A model generated the notes under the pieces. It was not told the origin of the DNA. It worked only from the letters and a program-made list of their open reading frames with translations, and ran no database searches. A stretch of 64,000 nt of DNA from Luidia sarsii. Its lineage: Eukaryota > Echinodermata > Asteroidea > Paxillosida > Luidiidae. The translations under genes were made by a program, and so were the position numbers. Location: NCBI GenBank assembly GCA_949987565.1, contig OX465113.1, forward strand, positions 9,173,399 through 9,237,398, in the 5' to 3' direction. The stretch's first letter is position 1, and each line of letters begins with the position of its first letter. Below, in pieces: positions 36,201-44,524 of this stretch.

Positions 36201-37482
36201 GGAGACATGAGGATTGGGTGAATAGGGGGAAGAGGGTGAATGGGGAGAGAAGGGGGAGGGGGAAGAAAGGGAAGGGGTGGGGGCAAGGAGAGGAGGAAGA
36301 AGAGAAGGAACAGGTCGAAGAAGATGAGTAGGCTATAGGGGAGAGGGTGGGAGGAGTTTTGGAGAGAGAGGAGGGAGGGGAAGTGTAGGAGGAGGGGAAG
36401 AAAGGGAAGAGGTGGGGGCAAGGAGAGGAATAAGAAGAGAAGGAACAGGTCAAGGAAGATGAGTAGGCTATAGGGGAGAGGGGTGGGAGGAGTTTGGGAG
36501 AGAGAGGGGGGAGGAAGGAGAAGGGTATGAGGAGAGAGTCGAATGAAATTGAGGAGAGGGAAGAAGATACATGTAGAGGGGAGAAAGAAGAAGGGAAGTA
36601 GAGGGAGGAAGAGGAGCAGAATTGGCAGGAGAGGGAAGGGAAGAGGAGGAAGAGGAGAGGAGAAGGAATATGAGGAGAGGGAAGAGGATGGAGGAATGAG
36701 AGAGGGAGAGTAGAGGGAGGAGGAGGAGGGGAGGGGAGGGAAAGAGGAGGAGGAGGAAGAGGAGAGGAGGAAAGGAGAGGGAGAGGGAGATGAGGAGGAA
36801 GGAGTGGAGAAGGTGGAAGGAGGGAGGAGGAGGAAGAGGAGCAGGATTGGCAGGTGAGGGAAGGGGAAAGGGTGGAATAGATGAGGATGAAGGGGCGGAG
36901 GAGGTGGGAGGAGGAAGAGGAGCAGGCTTGGGAGGAGAGGGCAGGGAAGAGAAGGAGGAAGAGGAGAGGAGGAAAGGAGTAGAGGGGAGTAAGATGAGAA
37001 GGGAGTAGGGGAGTTGGAAGGATAGGAGGATGAAGAGGAGCAAGATTGGGAGGAGAGGGAAGGGAACAGGAGGATGAAGGGATGAGGAAAATTAGGAGAG
37101 GGGAGGAAGAGAGGAGGAAAGGAGGAGATGGGGAGGAATATGGGGAGGAAGTAGTGGAGGAGGTGGAGGAGGAGGAAGAGGAGCATGATTGTGAGGAAAG
37201 GGAAGAGGAGGAGGAGGAGGAAGAGGGGAGGAGGAAAGGAGGAGAGGGGGAGGAAGAGGAGGAGGTTCAAAAAGTACATGAAGTACACAAAGGTAGCAGA
37301 CACACTACTACATGTAGTATGGCCACTGATAACCACTCTGGTCGCCCTCTGTCTTTGCCCCACAGATGCAGAGGGAGATTCACGTCCACTCGCTCCTCAA
37401 GCATCCCAACGTCGTCAGCTTCCACCGGCACTTTGACGACGACAACAACATCTACATCATACTGGAGCTGTGCAGCCGAAAG
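8873..37482 (+). CDS. PLK: Polo-like kinase, first three coding exons (3' part missing)
   Basis: Exons 8873-9205, 28058-28165 and 37366-37482 join in phase 0 to give 186 residues. Residues 1-92 are a Pro/Ser-rich tail with a proline run and a nine-serine run. Then come the pre-kinase strand IRDPKTGKSYQRGR and the polo-type glycine loop GKGGFAKCY (110-118), the ATP lysine K132 in YAGKIVPKA, the helix-C glutamate E151 and the hinge LELCSRK with C183. The spacings K132-E151 and E151-C183 equal those of human PLK1 (82, 101, 133). Polo-like kinases phosphorylate cell-cycle and centrosome substrates. The catalytic loop, DFG segment and polo boxes are absent. AGKIVPK is PLK1-like and LELCSRK is PLK3-like, so the paralogue is undecided. 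An in-frame TGA at 8846 makes ATG 8873 the start. Confidence 0.93.
9240..9432 (-). mobile_element. tRNA-derived SINE, family 1
   Basis: Minus copy in PLK intron 1. It reads GAACCCGAGACCTCTG and CCCATCTGAGCT on the plus strand, ending at GGTGGCCTTCCC. Confidence 0.7.
9467..11225. repeat. 33-bp minisatellite, about 53 copies
   Basis: The unit is built on AGCCTAGCCATAGCCATTGA plus TGCA and a variable CTTAGTAAC or CATAGTAGC. The period of 33 keeps frames open on both strands (461 codons plus, 350 minus). Variant units recur in the same order over several periods, which points to higher-order duplication. It starts about 260 bases after PLK exon 1. There is no sign of real coding. Confidence 0.95.
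11226..12027. other. Intron sequence without a recognised feature
   Basis: Unique-looking AT-rich DNA with scattered TACATGTA words. I see no exon. Confidence 0.6.
12028..12351. mobile_element. Tc1/mariner-type MITE, 324 bp
   Basis: The inverted ends begin CACTGCCGTG and run 27 bp with one mismatch (C versus T at the eleventh base), including AAAAGTCTGATCGCAC. TA flanks both sides (12026-12027 and 12352-12353). Termini of the form CAGTG-CCGTGCAAAAGT are typical of Tc1-like elements. No transposase is encoded. Confidence 0.85.
12352..15286. other. Intron 1 stretch with minor repeats
   Basis: Contains a CCCA/CCCATCC run (12610-12680), many TGTACATGTA clusters (13100-13320, 14330-14520), a degenerate foldback-family copy (13775-13860) and a stem-loop GAAACGTC copy (14150-14205). 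No exon is visible. Confidence 0.6.
15287..15605. mobile_element. MITE related to 20441-20772
   Basis: It begins TTTAAAGGCCCAATTACAAC and ends near GACCTTTACCAACTGACATT. It shares long blocks with 20441-20772, such as CACAAACTGTGGCAATCTT. Confidence 0.65.
16056..16272. mobile_element. MITE with 15-bp perfect inverted ends
   Basis: The ends are GTTCCCACTGGACTT and AAGTCCAGTGGGAAC. The interior carries ACCGTGGC and GCCACGGTAACTT, further inverted words. Confidence 0.7.
17205..17370. repeat. Inverted pair of the stem-loop GAAACGTC repeat
   Basis: The minus copy (about 17216-17260) and plus copy (about 17270-17330) face each other. Both show the full TAGTGGGCCTGACGTTTCG / CGAAACGTCAGGCCCACTA core. 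Confidence 0.8.
17560..17965. repeat. Tandem units of the foldback-family end
   Basis: Four irregular copies of about 85-95 bp each contain GGCTCTTTTCAGAGCCAC, CAAAAGAGAT and ATGGTGTCACC. The same words form the ends of the foldback element at 33923-34320. Confidence 0.65.
18305..18385 (+). repeat. (CAGTCAGC)n short tandem repeat
   Basis: About ten copies of CAGTCAGC/CAGCCAGC. Confidence 0.85.
18885..18985 (+). mobile_element. Degenerate tRNA-derived SINE, family 1
   Basis: Reads GGAAGGCCACCATCTAAAGG, TAAGCTCAGGTGG and CTCAGGTTCAAGTCCCGGTC. Confidence 0.6.
19900..20290. other. GC-rich CpG-bearing island, no gene assigned
   Basis: A GC-rich block unlike its AT-rich surroundings. A short direct repeat, CCGGCGCGAGCAAACCGCT, occurs twice in a row at 20056-20095. 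Open frames of 127-147 codons exist on both strands but none resembles a known protein. It could be an intronic regulatory island or an old insertion. Confidence 0.4.
20441..20772. mobile_element. MITE with TTTAAAGG ends
   Basis: Starts TTTAAAGGCCCAATACAAC and ends ACCAATGTTCCTTTAA. It is related to 15287-15605 and, more distantly, to 59833-60215. Confidence 0.7.
24903..25368. mobile_element. MITE of about 466 bp rich in CGCGATT
   Basis: Inverted ends GGGCCATTCCCACTA and TAGTGGGAACGGACC. Subterminal inverted words AATCGCGATT are abundant, as is the word AAATAAACGC. A related fragment lies at 19055-19180. Confidence 0.7.
26130..26365. repeat. TGTACA/TACATG palindromic cluster
   Basis: Dense runs of TACATGTACATG, GTACATGATG and related self-complementary hexamers. 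Confidence 0.85.
26554..27960 (+). repeat. Satellite made of SINE heads, about 18 copies of 75 bp
   Basis: Each unit reads GGAAGGCCACCATCTAAGGG, then CTGGATAGCTCAGATGGTAA (A-box like), then GAGCACTGGTGTGCCAAAGA and CTAGTTGACTATTT. Only the last unit continues into a B-box (GGGTTCAAGACC, 27933-27944) and a SINE tail. A higher-order block of 303 bp is repeated at 26666-26968 and 26969-27271. The period of 75 keeps frames open. The array ends about 100 bases before PLK exon 2. Confidence 0.93.
28058..28165 (+). CDS. PLK: PLK coding exon 2
   Basis: 36 codons between the acceptor TTGTCCGCAG and a GTACGT donor. It encodes GGFAKCYELIDLETRQIYAG and the ATP-binding lysine, ending at QMEK. Confidence 0.95.
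28400..28530. repeat. Inverted pair of the stem-loop GAAACGTC repeat, diverged
   Basis: The minus copy is followed by a plus copy with CCTGCTAGGATGGAAACATC. Confidence 0.65.
28640..28860. repeat. TACATG palindromic cluster
   Basis: About twenty TGTACATGTA-type words, interspersed with GGCACATGTACAGTATG repeats. Confidence 0.9.
29340..29460 (-). repeat. Stem-loop GAAACGTC repeat, minus copy
   Basis: Contains TTTGTGGGCCTGACGTTTC, then AGCAGGACCTTTCTCAAAGG. Confidence 0.75.
30130..30660 (+). repeat. Polypyrimidine CCTGCCTCC tract
   Basis: Almost pure CCTGCCTC/CCTCCCTG repeats in PLK intron 2. The four-base substructure gives long frames on both strands that are not genes. Confidence 0.95.
31310..32165 (+). 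repeat. Polypyrimidine TCCTCCTCT tract, first block
   Basis: A 12-bp unit, TTCCTCCTCTTC, dominates 31320-31790. It is followed by more varied TCC/CCT DNA. The strand asymmetry is near complete. Confidence 0.95.
32205..32720 (+). repeat. Polypyrimidine tract, second block (segmental duplicate)
   Basis: The unique junction GATGTTCTGGCATAATCGGC occurs at 32178 and 32718, so about 540 bp ending at that word has been duplicated in tandem. Confidence 0.9.
33000..33922. other. Intron 2 stretch without a recognised feature
   Basis: Mixed T-rich and moderately GC-rich DNA. Open frames up to about 135 codons show no recognisable protein. AAAATGGCGTCC at 33387-33398 resembles a YY1 site but has no other support. 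Confidence 0.5.
33923..34320. mobile_element. Foldback element, about 398 bp
   Basis: GATAATTAGGTTTGCGGTGA at 33923 is exactly inverted at 34301-34320. The inversion continues through the words GTGGTTCTGAAAAGAACC, TCCAACTGGGAGTG and ATCCTGGTGAGGGGATTA, with a short centre near 34121. The arms differ by a few substitutions and small indels. This would form a hairpin of nearly 200 bp. Confidence 0.9.
34370..34565. mobile_element. Partial MITE, same family as 59833-60215
   Basis: Begins TTAAACCCCTACGTCATTGG and shares TTTCTGCCAAAATATTTTGG with the full-length copy. Confidence 0.6.
35690..36012. mobile_element. Two adjacent MITEs of the GGATTTCACAAAGC family
   Basis: The second copy (35876-36012) has the ends CAGGAGTGGATTTCAC and GTGAAATCGACTCCTG, inverted with one mismatch. 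The first (about 35690-35850) is preceded by its own inverted AGGCTTTGTGAAATCCAG end. Confidence 0.7.
36220..37265 (+). repeat. Polypurine GAGGA tract
   Basis: About 1 kb of GGAGAGG/AGGAGGA with a few short interruptions. Internal repeats include GGTCAAGGAAGATGAGTAGG and its near copy 120-150 bp apart. It ends about 100 bases before the acceptor of PLK exon 3. Confidence 0.95.
37366..37482 (+). CDS. PLK: PLK coding exon 3
   Basis: 39 codons between the acceptor TTTGCCCCACAG and a GTGAGT donor. It encodes the helix-C REIHVHSLL, the NIYIILEL strand and the hinge CSRK. It is the last PLK exon that can be found. Confidence 0.95.
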
Positions 37483-39343
37483 GTGAGTTAAACGTAGTCC
37501 CGAGTCTCAATGGCGACTGGTGCTCATTCACCTCCAGAACCCCAACCCCCATCCCGCGTCCGTGCAATTTCTGTGCATCTTCCATTGCCCATTGATTGGA
37601 GGTGAGTCAGGATGAGTTGGATGAAATCCAACGCAGGCCTCTCATCAGCAACCAGACCTGTTGTTCAGTGCTTCCCTCCTCCCTTTGAAGTTGGACTGCT
37701 GAGAGGGAACATCTTTTTCGGAGCTACCTGGATCAATGGAGAGAGCAGTACAAGCACTTTGTCTTCATGGTCCGGCTCATTTCAAGCCTCATGCAAGATG
37801 TACACACCTGAAGGGACAGCGAGGCAGAAAACCTACTGTACAGTGTAAAACCTCACAAAGTCACACCACGCTCACAATGTAGAAATGATCTTGTTAAATG
37901 CAATCATATTGAATGCACTTACTGTACACATCTTAAAACAAAATGTTAAAAAAAAAATTCTTTTTTTTTTTTTTTGGGGGGGGGTGTAGGGAGATAAGAA
38001 AATGTCAGTGCACTTCTCCAACACATGCTTTTCATCCCGACCATTATCCAGTGGGCTGAATTATTCCCCCGTCACATCCTTCCATCTGGCAAGGGTGCCT
38101 GCATGTGTGTTCTGGCTAGCCGGCTGCCTTATGAACGCCTGAAGGATCATCTCATCAGTTGCATCCTACACAGAGTCACTGCTGCGTAGCCTCGCTGAGA
38201 TGTCCAGACGATTAGAAAGTCTGGCGAGCGCGAGAGGTTCTGCTAGGATCGAAATGCCAGGCCCTCTGATTTTTTTTTTTTTAATTTGCGATGTTGGAAA
38301 TTCAAGTCTGTAGTTTGCAACTCTTTGTGTTATACCAGCGGATGGATGATATCAGATGGATGGAGATTTTCAAGAATGACTAGAGAATAGAGAGCCAAGG
38401 AAAGAGGGCAGAGTGGCCTCAATGAGTGGCCCCTGAGAGTGGCCTCAATGAGTGGCCCCTGAGAGTGACCTCCATGAGTGGCCTCAATCAGTGGCCTCAA
38501 AGGGTGACCTGCAAGATTGGTTTGTAATGGTGGCCTCAAAGATGGGCTTCAAAGGGTGACCTCAAAGGGTGGCCTCCATGAGTGGCCTCCGTGAGTAGCC
38601 TCCGTGAGTGGCGTCTGTGAGTGGCCTCCGTGGGTGGCCTCAAAGAGGCAGGGAACCAAGTCTAGTGAGTTTAATCATAGCAGGACCTTTCTCAATAGGC
38701 TTATAGAAAGCTCCCGCCTTTAAGAAAGGTCCCATGTGGATAGCAATGCCGGGGAGCCGTCTACATTCCTTCTTTTTTTTCTTCGATTCTCAAGATGCCG
38801 TCTAAATTTTCAGAAGTTGGCTGTGCACATGCATCTGACTAATTACCGCTGGCTCTCGTGCATGGACAGATGGAGAGAGAGCCGGTTGCCGTCGGAGTGT
38901 CATGGCTGCGAGCGTGGGAGGGATATTAATTTACATTTAAGTAGGAGGCACTGTTGGAGGGATAGATCGGTACATTTAAGCCTCCCGTCGGAGTCTTAGA
39001 GCACACACGCTGTGAGGTTTGGGTCCGGTAGCCACCCCCAACTCTCCCCCTACCCTCCCTCCCTCCGAACCACTTTCCCCGATTTGTCCTAATTAGCCGT
39101 GGTAATCTGCAGCATCAACATGACCACACTCTCCGACCCAATTGGGCGCACTCCTTTCTAATCACTGTGTATAGGGGGAGAGCTCTTAAAGCCCTCGTCC
39201 AAACGGGTGAAATGGGCTCTGATCTCATTAATTAATGGCCAGGAAATCCCCTCCCCCCCTCCCTCTTGAGCTTTGACTTTTTCTCTCGACGAGATTGAAG
39301 GCCGGCGACCCGCATTGAATTCACGGTGATTGATAGATTTGTA
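37483..39343 (+). other. Intron after PLK exon 3 up to the gap
   Basis: Contains a stem-loop GAAACGTC remnant (38225-38275) and a (GAGTGGCCTCAAT)n repeat at 38400-38640. No next PLK exon (catalytic HRD or DFG segment) is visible in any frame. Confidence 0.6.
38400..38640 (+). repeat. GAGTGGCCTC short tandem repeat
   Basis: About fifteen irregular copies of (G)AGTGGCCTC(A/C)(A/G)TG. Confidence 0.85.
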
Positions 39344-39543
39344 NNNNNNNNNNNNNNNNNNNNNNNNNNNNNNNNNNNNNNNNNNNNNNNNNNNNNNNNN
39401 NNNNNNNNNNNNNNNNNNNNNNNNNNNNNNNNNNNNNNNNNNNNNNNNNNNNNNNNNNNNNNNNNNNNNNNNNNNNNNNNNNNNNNNNNNNNNNNNNNNN
39501 NNNNNNNNNNNNNNNNNNNNNNNNNNNNNNNNNNNNNNNNNNN
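39344..39543. other. Assembly gap, 200 N
   Basis: Exactly 200 unknown bases. The round number suggests a placeholder whose true size is not known. Confidence 0.99.
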
Positions 39544-39699
39544 ATGCTGTACGGTCCGGCTCCGATCCGGCTTCACTCCCGACTGCGATCCGACGACAAT
39601 CCGACTGGGTCTGTCGCATTGGCTTTGCAAGTCATGGCGGGAAGTTACGCCGTCAATCCAGTCGTCAGTCTGGAAGACTCGGCAGTCTTTATCTCGCTG

Positions 39700-39890
39700 T
39701 CGGACCGTAGTCGGATGGATGTCGGATGATAGTCGGATGGTAGTCGGATGGTAGTCGGATGGTAGTCGGATGGTAGTCGGATGGTAGTCGGATGATAGTC
39801 GGATCGAGGTCGGATCAAAGTCGGATGATAGTCCTGCACAATGTCGGATCGAAGTCAGATGATAGTCGGATCGAGGTCGGATCGTACAGT
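39700..39890 (+). repeat. GTCGGATGGTA minisatellite beside the gap
   Basis: About fifteen copies of an 11-bp unit GTCGGATGGTA with ATCGAG variants. Related GATCCG words lie just right of the gap. Confidence 0.9.
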
Positions 39891-42340
39891 ATGCGGTGAC
39901 CGCAACTCACTTCAACTATGTGACTCAAGAATAATGAATCGTGTTCACAATTGCGTATTTCCGTTAAAATTTTGGATGTACGTGTCCATGGCATTGTATT
40001 CGATACGTGTGTACATGCAGTGCTCAGTTCCAAGAGCTTTAAGTGTAGGTGTTAAGTACAGCATGTGTACTGTGGTATACCAAACACTGTAGAAGCGAAA
40101 GGCGAGTTATACAGACAGTGGGTGTCACTTTTAATAACTGTTTTATTATGCAAACCGAATCGTGTGATAGAAAACTTGCCTCGTAGACGTTGCTCACGTC
40201 GAAATAGGAGTGAAACAAATCTTGCCACTTTCATATCAACATAATAATTGTTTTGTTTTTTTACATCATTTCTAAGCGTTCTGTGGTCTGTTTGAATTTT
40301 GTTTTATTTTTGTATAAGTGTGTTGTTCTTTTTTAGTCGAGTTATATTATTGTTGTGGTGCTGTTTATTAGAGACGTGTACAATTAACAAAAGATTTTGG
40401 TTTTCCATCGAAATGCTTCGATTCCTTGTCACAATCCAATGTTAGTCTCGGCATGAGACAAAAACGTGTATAATTTCCTGTGGTCGTAGGGACCTTTTCA
40501 GGCTGTGCCGCCATTTTATTCCACCCCACCCTTTTGGGGGGAAGACATTTTAATATATTGAGGGTTTTTTCAGCTACAAACCACTATGGTGTTTTTGAAG
40601 ACCTCTTCGCAGACCTCTATACCAAAAAAATGCATTGTGATTGCTATAGAGAGTACGCCGAAAGTCTATCTACGTGTCATTTTGTAGCGTTATTCTCAGC
40701 GAGTTCCAAGCTGCCGAGGAAACTCGGTATTCCTGGTTATTCCTCGGATAAGTACCCCCCCCCAAAAAAAGAACTCCCTCTAGGTGATCGTTAGCCTATC
40801 AGCTATACAGTTGTGGTAAACCTTGTTGCAGTTACCGTGTTTAACTCGAAGATCTAACAGTCATAACGATCAGTCATTGGTAAACCTTTCAATGTCCATG
40901 AAAATGTATGAGTCTGTACTTAACGATACCTTTTGGTCGTTTAAGATATCCGCCACTGTTCAGAAAAAAAATGCTAATGACTCTTGGTTCTTGCTCACAC
41001 AAGCTACGTTCATATCGGATCTATACAAGTGAATGGCGAATCAAATGATAATTATGATTTTTTTTCCCAATTTAAAATGAACGCTAAGATGAACATGAAT
41101 GAAGTCTACAGAATCTGTGAATAAGATTGGGTTTTTTTTGTCTGAGCATCCTTAAGAGAGAGAAAATGAAAACGAAAAAGATGGCCGCCACATCTGGAAC
41201 ATAAAAGCTACCATCCAATATTGGACAACCATAATTTCCTCTGTTCATGTAATAGGAAACATGTCATTATTTTAAAGTGCCAAGCCCACATTTTGTTTTA
41301 CTTCAGGTCCAAGCAGAACTTTCTCTGAGGATTCTGATCAAGATAACGATAGGCCTGCGTTTGGAAGGTTTCGTTCCTAGATTGAGTTCACTGTACTTAA
41401 TATCGTTAACTAGGACCCGTTGAGTATGGACGGTGCCTGCAGTTCACATGTCATCGCGTGACTTATAGTGGGTATTTTTTTTTCCATCTCATTCGACACA
41501 GAGCAGCGATAGAAATGTACAAAGAAGAATGTGGAGAATTGTGATAGTCTTCTTTGCTCATTTCCACTCCTGTTCTGCACCAAAATGAGATGCCAAAAAT
41601 AATACCCACGCCATAAGCCACGTGATGGCATGTAAACATCGGTCGTGCAATACGATTTGACGTCGATTTGTCACGTGGGGATCGCGATATCGCCGCGCGA
41701 CTGTTCTGTGTCGCGATTGGTCGGATAGCGCGTATCCACCACACGCGCGTGCAGACATGATTGGGGTTCTTTTGCAAAAGCGTGACACGGGACTTTTCGG
41801 CCCGCGATATTTTTTTCCGTACCACATAATTATTCGCTATGGGCCTATACGCTTGTGCACAAACAAAGTGTAAAGAATTGAGTCTCAGGCCACTCTGAGT
41901 GTTCACGCACGTTGTATTCGCTGTGCAGAAAGCCTATCCCCCCTTTCCCCTCACCCGTAAATTGTTTGTGCACAAAATGTATGGGCCCATAGCGAATTAT
42001 GTGGTACGGGGGGAAAAATAGCTTCTGGCCCATCTGGTGATGATATTGTGGTTGCCATTGGTCGTAAGGCGGTTGACATGCACCGTCCATCCTCCTACCA
42101 CGGGACTTATATAATGTTCTTCCGTGAGTTTATTTTTGTGGCAATAAAAAGTCCCCGGGTCACACTGAAGTATGCAGGAATTTTGGAATTTGCTAAGCTA
42201 GCACTGTGGGCATGTCGTATAGGTATGTGTTGCAGTGACGAGAAATGATTCTAGTTAACTTTTAGGATGCTCTGCGGAATCAGATGTTTTCGGGGTCAAT
42301 AAACTCAAAGATCACCATCATCTTGCTTTAGTGTTTGCTT
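39891..42340. other. Region after the gap without an assignable gene
   Basis: Open frames up to about 147 codons resemble no protein I recognise. AAGATGGCCGCC at 41179-41190 is a YY1-like word. The region 41620-41800 is CpG-rich, with TTGACGTCG and several CGCG words, and could be an orphan promoter. Confidence 0.4.
41810..42025. mobile_element. MITE-like inverted repeat of about 215 bp
   Basis: CCGTACCACATAATTATTCG at 41816 is inverted at about 41991-42009 (CGAATTATGTGGTACGG). The arms continue through GTGCACAAACAA for about 55 bp. Confidence 0.7.
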
Positions 42341-42435
42341 TGTGGACTCAATTGTCTTCCCTCTTAAAAAAATGTATCTGTCAAGCTTCATCCTCTACTG
42401 CCAGGTTGTGACAGACGTAGGCCTATACCGTTCCT

Positions 42436-42800
42436 CCATTGCACCTCTCGCTCCTCCTGCTCTTCCTCCTCTTCCTCCTCCACCTCCACCTCCTCTTCGT
42501 CCTCCACCTTTACCTCCTCTTCCTCCTCCACCACCTCCCTTCCTTCTCATCCTCTTCCCCTTCTCCCCTTCAACCTCCTCTACCTCTTCGCCTCATCCTC
42601 CAACACCACCACCTCCTCCTCCCATTCTTCTCCATCTCCTCCACCTCTTCGCCTCCTCCACCTCTTCCTTCTCCTCCTCCGATCTGCTCCTCCAACGATC
42701 TCTTCCTCGTCCACCATCTCCTCTTCCTTCTTCTCCTCCGATCTCCTCCTCCTCCTCCCTTTCTTCTCCTCCTCCTCCACCTCCTCCTCCTCCCCCTTCA
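42436..42800 (+). repeat. Polypyrimidine CTCCTCC tract
   Basis: TCCTCC/CCACCTCC repeats on the plus strand. Confidence 0.93.
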
Positions 42801-43079
42801 CGAGCGGAGCAAGCTCCGCATGAATATCCCCAGAAAAAAAATCGAAAACGAACTCGTCACTCGTCACTTCGATAAGACTTGAACTCGTCACTTCCATATC
42901 AGCAATCCACTGAAAACTAATCAGGGTTGCACATTAATACTCTCCAAAATATAGCGGAAATAATTATAGACGACAGTTAAGCCAGGACGAGATGAAAATA
43001 TCGAGCCCAGGAAACGGGAAAAAGAAGAAGCTATACCGAAACACCGTGCCCAACTCTTATTTCTCCATTTTGACTGTCG

Positions 43080-43130
43080 GAGACATTTTCAGAATGATGT
43101 CGCGATGACGTCATCACACAAGGTCTATAT
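43080..43130. promoter_or_regulatory. Isolated CRE palindrome
   Basis: GATGACGTCATC near 43103 contains a perfect TGACGTCA. It lies about 1.4 kb upstream of TECR. No function can be shown. Confidence 0.25.
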
Positions 43131-43309
43131 TTCTACCAATAAAGAAGCGTCGGTCCTTTACCATTTTCACGAAACATCGATCAGTATCGAGTTAGCTCAT
43201 TCTTCTTCCCCATCGCACAAAACCTCTGAAAATATATTATATAGGACCTATGTAAAGGCCAATTGGACTATAGGTGCCTAAACACTCCCTAGGGCCTATG
43301 CATAATATT

Positions 43310-43770
43310 ATATCGGCCTAGGCATGGATATGATTATAAGAAATGGGCCTATAGGCTATAGGTGCATTACATGTATGTATAAAGGTACGGTGCATAATTA
43401 TGTATAATTATAGGGGACTATGTATAACATTATATCGGCCTATATAGCGCATGGATATGATTATAAGAAATGGGCCTATAGGTGCATTATATGTGACCCG
43501 GCACAACGACATGAGGAATATCTTACCAAAACACTTTTTGAGTAAACAACGCCTGAAGTTAAAGTATCTTCACAATTCGATTACAAATTAATATTTTCGG
43601 AAAATTTAAGTATTAGAGGATATTATATTTTGATATACTCTGTCACAACATTAAAAAATCTCAAAATCTCAAAAGTGGGGTTAGGATTCCTCATTATGCT
43701 GTGCCGGGTCACATATGTATGTATAAAGGTACGGTGCACATGTATAATTATAGGGGCCTATAAGGGTACG
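43310..43770 (+). repeat. Tandem duplication with TAGGCCTATA words, one copy interrupted
   Basis: A unit of about 140 bp (GGATATGATTATAAGAAATG ... GGTGCATTA ... AAAGGTACGGTGCA) occurs twice. The second copy is split by the MITE at 43492-43713. Confidence 0.85.
43492..43713. mobile_element. MITE with TGTGACCCGGCACA ends, TA target
   Basis: Ends TGTGACCCGGCACA and TGTGCCGGGTCACA are perfectly inverted and extend with mismatches to about 25 bp. TA lies on both sides. The neighbouring duplicate at 43361-43394 is the empty site, GGTGCATTACATGTATGTAT. Confidence 0.92.
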
Positions 43771-44518
43771 ATGTATGTAGGGGCTTAAACAAAATTATAG
43801 GCCTAAATGTTGCCCTATACCATAATACCTATACTAGGCCTACATGTACCTACTCCATTTTTAACGATGTTGATGTTTTGATTCATTTCATCAAAATCTA
43901 AAAATGAAGCTCGTGTTACCAGCATCTTTATTGCAACTGGCGTATACAGTGGTATATTTATGGGTGCGGTACATACGACCAAGGCCCAGTCCCGGGAATT
44001 CTTGCTTTTGGAACTTAAATCCATTCATAGATCATGTGAAGCCAGTCGGCTCACCGTACTCTCGTTGGACTTTAGTATTCGTTGTCGTGCCAAGAAAAAA
44101 TGATTTCAATCTTAATCTATTGCGTACACATCCACTAATAGCCCACGTGCATTTTAACATAGAGCATGGAAGCATGGCTTAAAAAAACACCGTATAATTA
44201 TCTTAATCCATTATGCTAATAGACCCCCACAGTCTCGAAAACTAAAGTGTCCATATTGCACTATTTTTTAATACGAAGCCCCTGGAGTTTTTAAAGATTG
44301 ATTTCCTGCGAGGCTTCCGCCCTATACGCAACGCACCGTTAGGTTAGTGCAAAGAAAAAGTAACAAGCTGCTTCGACACGTACACTGAGCTGAGGGGCAC
44401 GCAGCACACATTGGCGCACTATACCGAAGGCGTGACATTTCTGACGAGGAGAACAGGGTTGGAAAGGTTGCCATTTTCGTTAATTGCTGACGAAACCCGC
44501 CGACGAAATTCACTCATA

Positions 44519-44524
44519 ATGGAC
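44519..44524 (+). CDS. TECR: TECR coding exon 1 (start codon exon)
   Basis: ATG GAC followed by a GTAAGT donor. Met-Asp leads directly into IKIVDARG of exon 2, matching the length of the vertebrate N-terminus. The ATG context is ATAATGG. Confidence 0.85.

Noticed and set aside
35960..37363. 467-codon minus-strand frame overlapping PLK exon 3 acceptor
   Set aside because: Translation of a polypurine tract (Ser/Pro/Leu/Phe only) antisense to a well-supported exon boundary.
40480..40794. 104-codon frame right of the gap as a lost PLK exon
   Set aside because: No kinase or polo-box motif (HRD, DFG or others) is present in it.
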